NCBI GenBank assembly: GCA_016720685.1
Contig: JADKKC010000022.1
Span: 24,432-88,431, forward strand
Direction: 5' to 3'
DNA: 64,000 nt
DNA from: Zoogloea sp.
Lineage (GTDB): Bacteria; Pseudomonadota; Gammaproteobacteria; Burkholderiales; Rhodocyclaceae
Positions 45,137-54,268 of this stretch are shown piece after piece. Below the pieces are notes generated by a model that had not been told where the DNA came from, did not search any database, and saw nothing but the letters and a program-made list of their open reading frames with translations. Position 1 is the first letter of the stretch, and each line of letters opens with the position of its first letter. Made by a program: the position numbers and the translations under genes.

Positions 45137-47475
45137 GAATTTACCCTCAGGCGTTGGCGTGTTCGCGGTGCTCGATTGAGCGGGGCATCTTTTTCGTTGT
45201 CGTCGAGCTTCCTGGACTGGGCTTCGTAGAGGCGGAAATACGCGCCCTGTTGTTCCATCAGCGCGTCGTGGTTGCCGATTTCGACGATCTGGCCGCGGTC
45301 GAGCACGACCAGCCGGTCGGCCTTGCGCAGCGTGGACAGACGGTGGGCGATGGCGATGGTGGTGCGGCCGCGAATGAGGTTTTCAAGGGCGGCCTGGATT
45401 TCCATTTCGGTTTCGGTATCGACCGCCGAAGTGGCTTCGTCGAGGATCAGGATGCGCGGGTCGATCAGCAGCGCCCGGGCGATGGAGATGCGCTGGCGCT
45501 CGCCCCCCGACAGGGCCTGGCCACGCTCGCCGACCAGCGAATCGTAGCCGTGGGGCAGGCGCATGATGAAATCGTGGGCGTGGGCGGCGCGGGCTGCGGC
45601 GACGATTTCCTCGCGGCTGGCATCGGGCTTGCCGTAGGCGACGTTCTCGGCAATCGTGCCGAAGAACAGGAAGGGTTCCTGGAGCACGAGGCCGATGTTG
45701 CGGCGGTATTCCGATACGGGTACCGAGCGCACGTCGATGCCTTCGATGCGGATCGAGCCGTCGGTCACGTCGTAGAAACGGCAGATCAGGTTGACCAGCG
45801 TGCTCTTGCCGGAGCCCGAATGGCCGACGAGGCCGATCATTTCGCCGGGCTGGATCGACAGATCGACGTTTTTGAGAATGGTGCGGTTGCCGTGCCGGAA
45901 GCCGACCTTGCGCACCTCGATGGCGCCGGTCACCTGCGGCAGGTGCATCGGCCTGGCCGGCTCGGGCACGCTGGAGACGTGGTCGAGGATGTCGAAGATG
46001 CGCTTGGCGCCGGCGGCGGCCTTCTGGGTGAAGGAGACGATCCGGCTCATGGAGTCCAGCCGGGTGTAAAAGCGCGAGATGTAGGTGAGGAAGGCGGTCA
46101 GAACGCCGACGGTGATGGCGCTGTCCGAGACCAGCCAGATGCCGAAGCCCCAGACGATCAGAAGGCCGATTTCGGTGGCCAGCGTGACGGTGGGCGAGAA
46201 CACCGACCAGATGCGATTGACCCGGTCATTGACCTGAAGGTTGCGCATGTTGGCTTCCTTGAAGCGATTGACCTCGCGTTTTTCCTGGGCGAAGGCCTTG
46301 ACCACGCGAATGCCGGGAATGGTGTCGGCGAGCACGCTGGTCACTTCGGACCACACCCGGTCGACCTGCTCGAAGCCATAGCGCAGCCGGTCGCGCACCG
46401 TGTGGATCAGCCAGGCGATGAAGGGCAGCGGAACCAGGGTGACGACGGCCAGCCACGGGTTGATGGAGATCAGGATGGCGGCGGTCATCGTGATCATCAG
46501 CACGTCGGTGGCGAAGTCGAGCAGGTGCATCGACAGGAACAGGCAGATGCGGTCGGTTTCGGCGCCGATGCGCGACATCAGGTCGCCGGTGCGCTTGCCG
46601 CCGAAATATTCGAGCGACAAGCCCTGCAGGTGTTCGTAGGTGGTGATGCGCAGGTCGGCGCCGATGCGTTCGCTGGCCAGCGCCAGGATGTAGGTTTTGG
46701 CCCAGCCCAGGCTCCAGGCCACGAAGGCGGCGGCAAGCAGGCCGCCCAGAAGCAGCATCACCTTGTGGGTGTCGATGGGCACGCCGTTCTGGAACGGGAT
46801 CAGGATCTCGTCCATCAGCGGCATGGTGAGGTAGGGCGGCACCAGCGTGGCGGCGGTGGACGCCAGCGTGAGCAGGAAACCGGCCAGCAGCTGACCCTTG
46901 TAGGGCTTGGCGAAGCGCCACAGGCGCAGCAGCGTCCAGGTGGATGGCGGGGTGTGGATTTCCCGCGCGCAGGTGGGGCATTCGTCGGTGCCCGGCGGCA
47001 GCGCGGCGTCGCAGGTGGGGCAGGTGAGGGGTTCGGGCGGAGCCGGTTCGCGGCCGGCCAGCACGCATTCGAGCTGGGCATGAAAGCGGTCGGACAGGTT
47101 GTGGGCGGCCGGATCCTGGGACAGCGTGAAGCGCCAGCCGGCCAGTTTTGCGCTGGCATTCACGAGGTCGAGGCTGGCGACGCCGGCCTGGTCGCGGTGA
47201 CGCAGCTGCATGCCTGGCTGGAAAGCCCACGATTGCCATTCGTCCGCGTCGGCATTCCAGCTCATCAGGCGGCTGTCGGTGAGGGCCACAAAGCCGCTTC
47301 TGAACTGCAGCTGCGTGTCCAGGTCGAGGACGAGGCTGGCGAGAAGCTTTTCGTCGGGGGCGAGGGCCTTGTCGAGGCGGGCACGCCATTCGTCCGGCAC
47401 GGCGGGGCCGAGATAGTCGGAGTACGCGGCGGGGATGGCGGATGCGTGCGGGTGGGCGGAGTGCTCGGAGTTCAT
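45133..47475 (-). CDS. Cyanophycin-associated ABC exporter-type transporter
   Basis: A 780-residue half-transporter. An N-terminal extension (1-175) has a PH-like region and a zinc ribbon with Cys152, Cys155, Cys166 and Cys169 (TCPTCDAALPPGTDECPTC). Six membrane helices (about 190-480) and an ATPase domain follow: Walker A GHSGSGKSTLV, signature LSGGERQRISIARAL, Walker B ILILDEATSAVD and H-loop IAIAHRLS. It is coupled with the DUF1854 gene and diverges from cphA'. The cargo is not known; peptide or dipeptide traffic linked to cyanophycin is a reasonable idea. Confidence 0.9.
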   Translation of the reverse strand: MNSEHSAHPHASAIPAAYSDYLGPAVPDEWRARLDKALAPDEKLLASLVLDLDTQLQFRSGFVALTDSRLMSWNADADEWQSWAFQPGMQLRHRDQAGVASLDLVNASAKLAGWRFTLSQDPAAHNLSDRFHAQLECVLAGREPAPPEPLTCPTCDAALPPGTDECPTCAREIHTPPSTWTLLRLWRFAKPYKGQLLAGFLLTLASTAATLVPPYLTMPLMDEILIPFQNGVPIDTHKVMLLLGGLLAAAFVAWSLGWAKTYILALASERIGADLRITTYEHLQGLSLEYFGGKRTGDLMSRIGAETDRICLFLSMHLLDFATDVLMITMTAAILISINPWLAVVTLVPLPFIAWLIHTVRDRLRYGFEQVDRVWSEVTSVLADTIPGIRVVKAFAQEKREVNRFKEANMRNLQVNDRVNRIWSVFSPTVTLATEIGLLIVWGFGIWLVSDSAITVGVLTAFLTYISRFYTRLDSMSRIVSFTQKAAAGAKRIFDILDHVSSVPEPARPMHLPQVTGAIEVRKVGFRHGNRTILKNVDLSIQPGEMIGLVGHSGSGKSTLVNLICRFYDVTDGSIRIEGIDVRSVPVSEYRRNIGLVLQEPFLFFGTIAENVAYGKPDASREEIVAAARAAHAHDFIMRLPHGYDSLVGERGQALSGGERQRISIARALLIDPRILILDEATSAVDTETEMEIQAALENLIRGRTTIAIAHRLSTLRKADRLVVLDRGQIVEIGNHDALMEQQGAYFRLYEAQSRKLDDNEKDAPLNRAPRTRQRLRVNS

Positions 47476-47655
47476 CTCGAAGGACGCGATAAGGCCACAG
47501 GAAACGGCCAGCGTAGGGCAAAATTGCGAGTGAAGTTTACTGACTCGTTACAAGCGCGTATACCCGCATTGGGGCTGGATCAGCGGCTTGTCGAATATTT
47601 TTTGCGCCGGTAATCCAGATCGGCTCTGCCGCGTTAAGTGCCTCAAGTCCGTCTC

Positions 47656-47694
47656 ACAGTGCCAAACAGTGCCAAACAGTGCCAGACAGTGCCG
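47656..47694. repeat. 10-bp tandem repeat upstream of cphA'
   Basis: ACAGTGCCAA is repeated almost four times in a row (the third and fourth units change one base each). It lies 32 bp before the cphA' ATG in the 251-bp region shared with the divergent ABC gene. A 10-bp period puts each unit on the same face of the helix, as expected for an operator array. No known regulator site is recognised. Confidence 0.8.
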
Positions 47695-47726
47695 TTAGCA
47701 GGCTCGTTACTTCCACACCCTTGCCC

Positions 47727-49922
47727 ATGACCAACAAAACGATCGACTTCCTCAATGTGCTCCACCTGCGTGGACCGAACATCTGGACGTACCGCGCAGT
47801 TCTAGAAGCGTGGGTCGACATTCATGACCTGGAAGATTGTCCGTCCAACGTCATTCCCGGCTTCTACGAGCGGATCACCGCCATGCTGCCGACGCTCATC
47901 GAGCACCGCTGCAGCATCGGCGAGCGTGGCGGCTTTCTCAAGCGCCTGCGCGACGGCACCTGGCCGGGCCACATCCTCGAGCACGTCACCCTCGAACTGC
48001 AGAACCTCGCGGGCATTCCGGGCGGTTTTGGCAAGGCGCGCGAAACCGCCATTCGCGGCGTTTATAAAGTGGTGATCCGCGCCTGGCAGAAAGACGTGTC
48101 GATGGCCGCCCTCCATATGGGCCGTGACTTGCTGATGGCCTGCATCGAGGATCGGCCCTACGATGTGGATGCCGCCGTTGTCAAGCTGCGTGACCTGATC
48201 GACGACTACATGCTCGGCCCGAGCACCCGCTGCATCGTCGAGGCCGCGGCCGACAAGAGCCGCCGCATTCCCTACATCCGCCTGCTGGCCGAGGGCAACC
48301 TCGTGCAGCTCGGCTACGGCGCACGTCAGCGCCGCATCTGGACGGCCGAGACCGACCGTACCCCGGCCATCGCCGAGAGCATCGCCAGCGAGAAGGATCT
48401 CACCAAGATGCTGCTGTCGTCCTGCGGCGTTCCAGTGCCCGAAGGCGAGGTGGTCGGCAGCGTCGAGGAAGCCATCGCGGCGGCCGAGGACATCGGCTAC
48501 CCGGTGGTGGTCAAGCCCACCGATGGCAACCACGCCCGTGGCGTGTTCACCAACATCCTCACCGCCGGGGAAGTGGCCGCGGCCTATCCGCTGGCGCTGG
48601 CCGAAGGCTCCGAGGTGATGGTCGAGCGTTTCATCAAGGGTACCGAGCACCGCATCCTGGTGGTGGGCGGCAAGATGGTCGCCGCCAACATGGGCGAGGC
48701 CGTTTCGGTGACCGGTGACGGCAAGTCGACCATCGACCAGCTCATCGAAACCCAGATCAACACCGACCCGCGCCGCGGCGTCGAACACGAGTTTCCGCTC
48801 TACGTCATCAGCCTCGACCGTTTCCCGTCCGCGAAGATGGAAGTCGAGCGCCAGGGCTTCACCGGAAGCTCGGTGCCGCCCGAAGGCCGCGAGGTGATGA
48901 TCGTGCGCACCAGCAACATGGCCTTCGACGTGACCGACGAAGTGCATCCCGACACCGCCGGGCTGGCCTGTCTGGCTGCGCGCATCGTCGGTCTCGACAT
49001 CGCCGGCATCGACCTCGTCTGCGAAGACATCTCCAAGCCGCTGGATCAGCAGCGCGGCGCCATCGTCGAAGTGAACGCCGGCCCCGGCCTGCTGATGCAC
49101 ATCAAGCCGGCCGTCGGCCAGCCGCGTCCGGTGGGCGAGGCGATCGTCGATCACCTTTTTGCGAAGGATGAGGATTCCCGCATTCCGGTGGTGGGGGTAA
49201 GCGGCAGCCGCGGCAAGACGCCGGTGGCGCGCCTCATCGCCCACCTGCTGCGCCTCTCCGGCCAGTACACCGGCCTTGCCTGCAGCGAGGGGGTGTTCCT
49301 CGACGGCCGCCAGGTGGAAACCGCCGAAGGCACCAACTGGGATGCCGCCGAACGCGTGCTGATGAACCGTTCGGTCGAAGCCGCGGTGTTTGAAAACAGC
49401 TGCCGCAGCATCCTTGCCGACGGCACGGTGTACGACCGCTGCCTGGTGGGGGTCGTCACCAACGTCGATCCGGAAATGCACCTTGGCGAGTTCTACATGG
49501 ATTCCGCCGAGAAAATCTGGAACGTGTTCCGCACCCAGGTCGACCTTGTTCTGTCGTATGGCGTCGCGGTGCTCAACGCGGAAGATCCGGCCGTTGTCGA
49601 AATGGCTCCGCTGTCCGACGGCGAAGTGATTTTCTACGGCGTCGACGGCAATGCAGAGGCGATCGCCACCGCCCGCAGCGAAGGCAAGCGCACGGTTTAT
49701 GTGAAGGACGGCGCCATCGTGCTGGCCACCGGTGACAACGAAGAACAGGTGGCTCGCCTCGCCAGGATCGCGATGCTGGCCGACGGTGCCGCCGAGCAGC
49801 CGGGCGTGCTTTCGAACCTGCTCGGTGCCGTTGCGGGTGCCTGGGCACTGGGCGTTGCGCCCGACCTGATCCGGGCCGGCGTCAAGCCGTACAACCCGTC
49901 TGCGCCGCTGCGCGCCGACTGA
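47727..49922 (+). CDS. cphA': Cyanophycin synthetase-like protein CphA'
   Basis: A 731-residue protein of the cyanophycin synthetase family: N-terminal domain (1-165), ATP-grasp (about 215-475, with VVVKPTDGNHARGVF), and a Mur ligase domain with GSRGKTPVARL (about 490-500) in place of GTNGKT. It ends soon after the Mur central domain; the C-terminal ligase lobe of full CphA is missing. Tandem cphA'-cphA pairs are known in betaproteobacteria such as Cupriavidus. The ATG at 47727 is chosen over 47679 because it gives the family N-terminus. Confidence 0.93.
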   Translation: MTNKTIDFLNVLHLRGPNIWTYRAVLEAWVDIHDLEDCPSNVIPGFYERITAMLPTLIEHRCSIGERGGFLKRLRDGTWPGHILEHVTLELQNLAGIPGGFGKARETAIRGVYKVVIRAWQKDVSMAALHMGRDLLMACIEDRPYDVDAAVVKLRDLIDDYMLGPSTRCIVEAAADKSRRIPYIRLLAEGNLVQLGYGARQRRIWTAETDRTPAIAESIASEKDLTKMLLSSCGVPVPEGEVVGSVEEAIAAAEDIGYPVVVKPTDGNHARGVFTNILTAGEVAAAYPLALAEGSEVMVERFIKGTEHRILVVGGKMVAANMGEAVSVTGDGKSTIDQLIETQINTDPRRGVEHEFPLYVISLDRFPSAKMEVERQGFTGSSVPPEGREVMIVRTSNMAFDVTDEVHPDTAGLACLAARIVGLDIAGIDLVCEDISKPLDQQRGAIVEVNAGPGLLMHIKPAVGQPRPVGEAIVDHLFAKDEDSRIPVVGVSGSRGKTPVARLIAHLLRLSGQYTGLACSEGVFLDGRQVETAEGTNWDAAERVLMNRSVEAAVFENSCRSILADGTVYDRCLVGVVTNVDPEMHLGEFYMDSAEKIWNVFRTQVDLVLSYGVAVLNAEDPAVVEMAPLSDGEVIFYGVDGNAEAIATARSEGKRTVYVKDGAIVLATGDNEEQVARLARIAMLADGAAEQPGVLSNLLGAVAGAWALGVAPDLIRAGVKPYNPSAPLRAD

Positions 49923-50012
49923 GTCCGCTTCTTCCTGCCAGCACAAAACGAGACAGCCGGCCAGCCGCCCCGACGGGGCGCCTGCCGGGAACAACGACAA
50001 GGACTGTAATTC

Positions 50013-52589
50013 ATGGAAGTTTCACGTATCCGGGCTCTGCGCGGCCCCAATCTGTGGAGCCGGCACACCGCGATCGAGGCCATCGTGTCCTGCACCGACG
50101 CCGAAAGCGACATCGACTCGATTCCCGGCTATGAGCCGCGCCTGCGCAACCTCTTTCCCGAAATGGGCTTCCTCGAGTCCGACGGCCACCAGGGCTCGAT
50201 CTCCATGGCTCAGGCCCTCGAACTCGCAGCCCTCGGCCTGCAGGCCTGCGCGGGATGTCCGGTCACCTTCAGCCGCACCGCGCCGACGCTTGAAAAGGGC
50301 GTCTTCCAGGTTACGGTGGAATACACCGAAGAAAAAGTCGGCCGCCTGGCCTTTGAGCTGGCGATGCAGCTGATCCGCGCTGCTGCCGATGAAAACGGCG
50401 TGTTCGACCTCGCCGTTGCGCTGGCCAGCCTGCAGGAACTCGACGAGGACGTGCGTCTCGGCCCGTCCACCGGCTCCATCGTGCAGGCCGCCGTCGCCCG
50501 CGGCATTCCCTACCGCCGTCTCACCGAAGGCAGCCTCGTGCAGTTTGGCTGGGGCAGCAAGCAGCGTCGCATCCAGGCCGCCGAAACCGACCTGACCAGC
50601 GCCGTGGCCGAAGCCATCGCGCAGGACAAGGAACTCACCAAAACCCTGCTGCGTGCCGCCGGCGTGCCGGTGCCGCTGGGACGTTCGGTCACCGACGCCG
50701 AGGATGCGTGGCTCGCCGCCCGCGAAATCGGCGGCCTCGTCGTGGTCAAGCCGCGCGATGGCAACCAGGGCAAGGGCGTGGCCGTCAAGCTGCGCACCAA
50801 GGAGGAAGTGACGGCCGCCTTCAAGGTGGCCTTCGAGATCAGCGACGACGTGCTGGTCGAACGCTACCTGCCGGGACACGACTACCGCCTGCTGGTGATC
50901 GGCGACAAACTGATTGCCGCAGCCCGCCGCGAGCCGCCGCTGGTGGTGGGTGACGGCAAGCGGACCATCCGCGAACTGGTTGATCACGTGAACAGCGATC
51001 CGCGCCGCGGTACCGGCCACGCCACCTCGCTGACCAAGATCCGCTTCGACGAAATTGCCCTCGCCACCCTGGCCAGCCAGGGCCTAGACGCCGAATCCGT
51101 GCCGCCCAAGGGCAAGCGCGTGATTCTGCGCAACAACGCCAACCTCAGCACCGGCGGCACCGCCACCGACGTGACCGACGACGTCCACCCCGAAGTGGCC
51201 GAGCGCGCCATTGCCGCGGCCAAGAACATCGGCCTCGACATCTGCGGCGTCGACGTGGTTTGCGAAACCATGCTCCAGCCGCTCGAGGAGCAGAGCGGCG
51301 GCATCGTGGAAGCCAACGCCGCGCCCGGCCTGCGCATGCACCTGCAGCCTTCGTACGGCAAGGGCCGTCCGGTGGGCGAGGCGATCGTCGCGAACATGTT
51401 CAAGCCCGGCGAGAACGGCCGTATCCCGGTGGTGGCCGTGGCCGGCACCAACGGCAAGACGACCACCGTGCGCCTCACGGCCCACCTGATCGGCGTGTCC
51501 GGCAAGCGCGTCGGCATGACCAACTCGGACGGCGTCTACGTGGGCAAGCGGCGTATCGACACCGGCGATTGCAGCGGCCCGCGCAGCGCCCGCAACATCC
51601 TGCTGCACCCGGACGTGGATGCCGCGGTGTTCGAAACCGCCCGCGGCGGCGTGCTGCGCGAAGGCCTGGCCTTTGACCGCTGCGATGTGGCGGTGGTGAC
51701 CAATATCGGCATGGGCGACCACCTCGGCCTGTCCTACATCAGCACCGTCGACGATCTGGCGGTCGTCAAACGGGTCATCGTGCAAAACGTGGCGTCCCAC
51801 GGCACCGCGGTGCTCAATGCCGCCGACCCGATGGTCGTCAAGATGGCCGGCGCCTGCCCGGGCGCGGTGCTGTTCTTTGCCGCCGACAAGAACAACCACG
51901 TGCTCGCCACCCACCGGGTGCAGGGGCGTCCGGTGGTTTTTGTGGATGGCGCCGACATCGTTGCCGTGAAAGGCACGGAAGCCTTCCGCGGTGCCGCTGG
52001 CCGGCATTCCGATCACCCGCAACGGCACGATTTCCTTCCAGATCGAGAACGCGATGGCCTCCATCGCCGCGGCCTGGGCGCTGGGCATCGACGCGGACAC
52101 CATCCGCCGGGGCGCGGCCCTTTGCAGAACGACGCGGCCACCGCGCCGGGGCGCTTCAACGTCTTCGACTACAAGGGCGCAACCCTGATCGCCGACTACG
52201 GCCACAATCCGGACGCGATCCTGGCGCTGGCCCAGGCCATCGAGAGCATGCCGGCGCGGGAGCGTTCGGTGGTGATCAGCGGCGCGGGCGACCGTCGCGA
52301 CGAGGATATCCGCGAGCAGACGCGCATCCTCGGCAAAATTTTCGACGGCGTGGTGCTTTACCAGGACGAATGCCAGCGCGGCCGCTCCGACGGCGAAGTG
52401 CTGGCGCTGCTTCAGCAGGGCCTGGTGGGTGCGCCGCGAACCAGGGATGTGTGCGAGATTCACGGTGAATTTCTGGCCATCGACACCGCGCTGGCCAAGC
52501 TGCAGCCCGGCGATCTGTGCCTGATCCTCATCGACCAGGTCGAGGAGGCGCTGGATCACATCGCCAGGCGGATCGCCGAAGCGGGCTGA
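50013..52589 (+). CDS. cphA: Cyanophycin synthetase CphA, with a frame-shifted segment
   Basis: Polymerises Asp and Arg into multi-L-arginyl-poly-L-aspartate granules. N-terminal domain, ATP-grasp (VVVKPRDGNQGKGVAVKL) and Mur ligase (VAGTNGKTTTVRL, about 475-487) are complete, 858 residues as read. Between about 51988 and 52123 the reading is in the wrong frame. The plus-one frame there gives the expected VPLAGIPITRNGTISFQIEN, so two compensating indels exist: one extra base (or two missing) near 51987-51991 and one missing T in the TTT at 52121. With these corrected the protein is of normal length. It lies 90 bp after cphA' and is probably co-transcribed. No cyanophycinase gene is present. 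Confidence 0.93.
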   Translation: MEVSRIRALRGPNLWSRHTAIEAIVSCTDAESDIDSIPGYEPRLRNLFPEMGFLESDGHQGSISMAQALELAALGLQACAGCPVTFSRTAPTLEKGVFQVTVEYTEEKVGRLAFELAMQLIRAAADENGVFDLAVALASLQELDEDVRLGPSTGSIVQAAVARGIPYRRLTEGSLVQFGWGSKQRRIQAAETDLTSAVAEAIAQDKELTKTLLRAAGVPVPLGRSVTDAEDAWLAAREIGGLVVVKPRDGNQGKGVAVKLRTKEEVTAAFKVAFEISDDVLVERYLPGHDYRLLVIGDKLIAAARREPPLVVGDGKRTIRELVDHVNSDPRRGTGHATSLTKIRFDEIALATLASQGLDAESVPPKGKRVILRNNANLSTGGTATDVTDDVHPEVAERAIAAAKNIGLDICGVDVVCETMLQPLEEQSGGIVEANAAPGLRMHLQPSYGKGRPVGEAIVANMFKPGENGRIPVVAVAGTNGKTTTVRLTAHLIGVSGKRVGMTNSDGVYVGKRRIDTGDCSGPRSARNILLHPDVDAAVFETARGGVLREGLAFDRCDVAVVTNIGMGDHLGLSYISTVDDLAVVKRVIVQNVASHGTAVLNAADPMVVKMAGACPGAVLFFAADKNNHVLATHRVQGRPVVFVDGADIVAVKGTEAFRGAAGRHSDHPQRHDFLPDRERDGLHRRGLGAGHRRGHHPPGRGPLQNDAATAPGRFNVFDYKGATLIADYGHNPDAILALAQAIESMPARERSVVISGAGDRRDEDIREQTRILGKIFDGVVLYQDECQRGRSDGEVLALLQQGLVGAPRTRDVCEIHGEFLAIDTALAKLQPGDLCLILIDQVEEALDHIARRIAEAG

Positions 52590-52635
52590 TCCCGGCCTGA
52601 ACGGCCGCGGGTCAGGCCCGCGCGCTTGCAGGCTT

Positions 52636-52673
52636 CAGTAAAACCTTCCGGTAGCTTACGGAAGGTTTTACTG
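52636..52673. terminator. Long hairpin between convergent cphA and glpD
   Basis: A perfect 15-bp stem (52636-52650 with 52659-52673) and an 8-base loop (GTAGCTTA). The arms contain AAAA and TTTT, but no free T-run follows on either side, so termination would be bidirectional and imperfect, or the hairpin stabilises 3' ends. Confidence 0.65.
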
Positions 52674-52729
52674 CGTTTACGTCCGGGTAATCCGGCTTTG
52701 AGCCGCTTGCACGAATCAGCGCTTGCCGA

Positions 52730-54268
52730 TCAATCCGGGCCAGCCATAAAACCGTGCGCCAGATCGACGAAAGCGGCAGTCCGTTCGCGGCGGCGGGTGT
52801 CGCTCCAGCCGAGTTCTTCGGCAAGGATTCGGGCGACGGCGGGTGCTGCCGTGCTGGCGGCGGCGGCGTCCACGAACAGGGCGAGGTTGCGGCGGGCGAG
52901 GATGTCTTCCACGTCGCGGGCCAGCTCAAAACGGGCGGCGTAGCGGACTTCGGCTTCGGTCAGGGTGAGCGCCGGATGCAGCGGGATGCCGGCGCCGGGG
53001 AGCGCATCGACGGCGGAGCGGTCGGTGCCGAATACGTCGTTCGACGCTGCGGCGGGGCTGGCGTGCAGCGCCAGCGTGGCCGTCGGGCAGGGGCGGGCGG
53101 GCAGGCCGCCGGCAAGTTCGGCGCGGTCGATGATCTGCTGGGCCATGTGCCGGTAGGTGGTCCATTTTCCGCCGGCCACCGACACGAGGCCGCTCCCGGA
53201 TACCTGGATGACGTGCTCGCGGGACAGCGCCGAAGTGGCGCCGCCCTGGCTTGCGCCGATCAGCGGACGCAGGCCGGCGAAGGCGCTGCGCACGTCGGCG
53301 CGGCCCGGCGGGCGGGCGAGGTAACGGCTGGCGGTGTCGAGGATGAAATCGATTTCGCTGGCCAGTGGCCGCGGTTCCAGCAGCATTTCGTGGCGCGGGG
53401 TGTCGGTGGTGCCGAGCAGCACCTTGCCTTGCCACGGGATGATGAAGAGCACGCGGCCGTCGCTGGTTTTGGGGATCAGCAGCGCTGCGTCGCCGGGCAG
53501 GAAATCCCGGTCGATGACGAGGTGCGCGCCCTGGCTGGGGGCCAGCTGGCCGGGCGCGGTGGTGCTGTCGAGGCGGCGGATGGCGTCGGCCCACACGCCG
53601 GCGGCGTTGATGACGACGCGGGCCTCGATGGCGAAGCTTTCGCCGGTTTCGGAATCCTGCGCGGCAACGCCGGTGACTTTTCCGTTCGTGTGCGTCAGGG
53701 CGGTGACCGGCAGGTAGTTGAGTGCCAGCCCGCCGTGGTCGAACACGCTGCGCATCAGGGTAACGGCCAGCCGGGCGTCGTCGAAGCGGGCGTCCATGTA
53801 GGCAATGCCGCCGACGAGGCCGTCGCGGCAGAGGCCGGGCAGGGCGGCCAGGGTGTCGGCGGGCGAGAGCAGGCGGCTGGCACCAAGGCTGCGCGCGCCG
53901 GCCAGCCAGTCGTAGGCGCTAAGGCCGAGACCCAGCACAAGGCGATCCCACTGGCGATACACCGGCACCACGAAACGCTGGGGATGGACAAGGTGCGGGG
54001 CGTTCCTGAGCAATGTGGCGCGTTCGGCCAGCGCCTCGCGCACCAGCCCGATGCGGCCTTGCGCCAGGTAGCGCACGCCGCCGTGGACCAGCTTGGTGGA
54101 GCGCGAGCTGGTGCCCTTGGCGAAATCGTGGGCTTCGAGCAGCAGGGTGCGGTGGCCGCGGGCGGCTGCATCGACGGCGCAGCCCAGGCCGGTGGCGCCT
54201 CCGCCAATCACCAGCACGTCCCAGCGCGGGGCCTTGCGCAAGTGATCGAGGAGGGCTTCGCGTTTCAT
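52730..54268 (-). CDS. glpD: Aerobic glycerol-3-phosphate dehydrogenase
   Basis: A 512-residue FAD enzyme that oxidises sn-glycerol 3-phosphate to DHAP at the membrane and feeds the quinone pool. The dinucleotide-binding motif is GGGATGLGCA near the N-terminus; KGTSSRSTKLVHGGVRYL and VINAAGVWAD are family blocks. The start overlaps the glpK stop by four bases. Confidence 0.96.
   Translation of the reverse strand: MKREALLDHLRKAPRWDVLVIGGGATGLGCAVDAAARGHRTLLLEAHDFAKGTSSRSTKLVHGGVRYLAQGRIGLVREALAERATLLRNAPHLVHPQRFVVPVYRQWDRLVLGLGLSAYDWLAGARSLGASRLLSPADTLAALPGLCRDGLVGGIAYMDARFDDARLAVTLMRSVFDHGGLALNYLPVTALTHTNGKVTGVAAQDSETGESFAIEARVVINAAGVWADAIRRLDSTTAPGQLAPSQGAHLVIDRDFLPGDAALLIPKTSDGRVLFIIPWQGKVLLGTTDTPRHEMLLEPRPLASEIDFILDTASRYLARPPGRADVRSAFAGLRPLIGASQGGATSALSREHVIQVSGSGLVSVAGGKWTTYRHMAQQIIDRAELAGGLPARPCPTATLALHASPAAASNDVFGTDRSAVDALPGAGIPLHPALTLTEAEVRYAARFELARDVEDILARRNLALFVDAAAASTAAPAVARILAEELGWSDTRRRERTAAFVDLAHGFMAGPD

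Noticed and set aside
45154..47613. 819-residue plus-strand frame over the ABC transporter
   Set aside because: Antisense shadow; the minus-strand ABC motifs are decisive.
47656..47694. Possible CRISPR-like repeat
   Set aside because: Units are 10 bp with no spacers and no cas genes.
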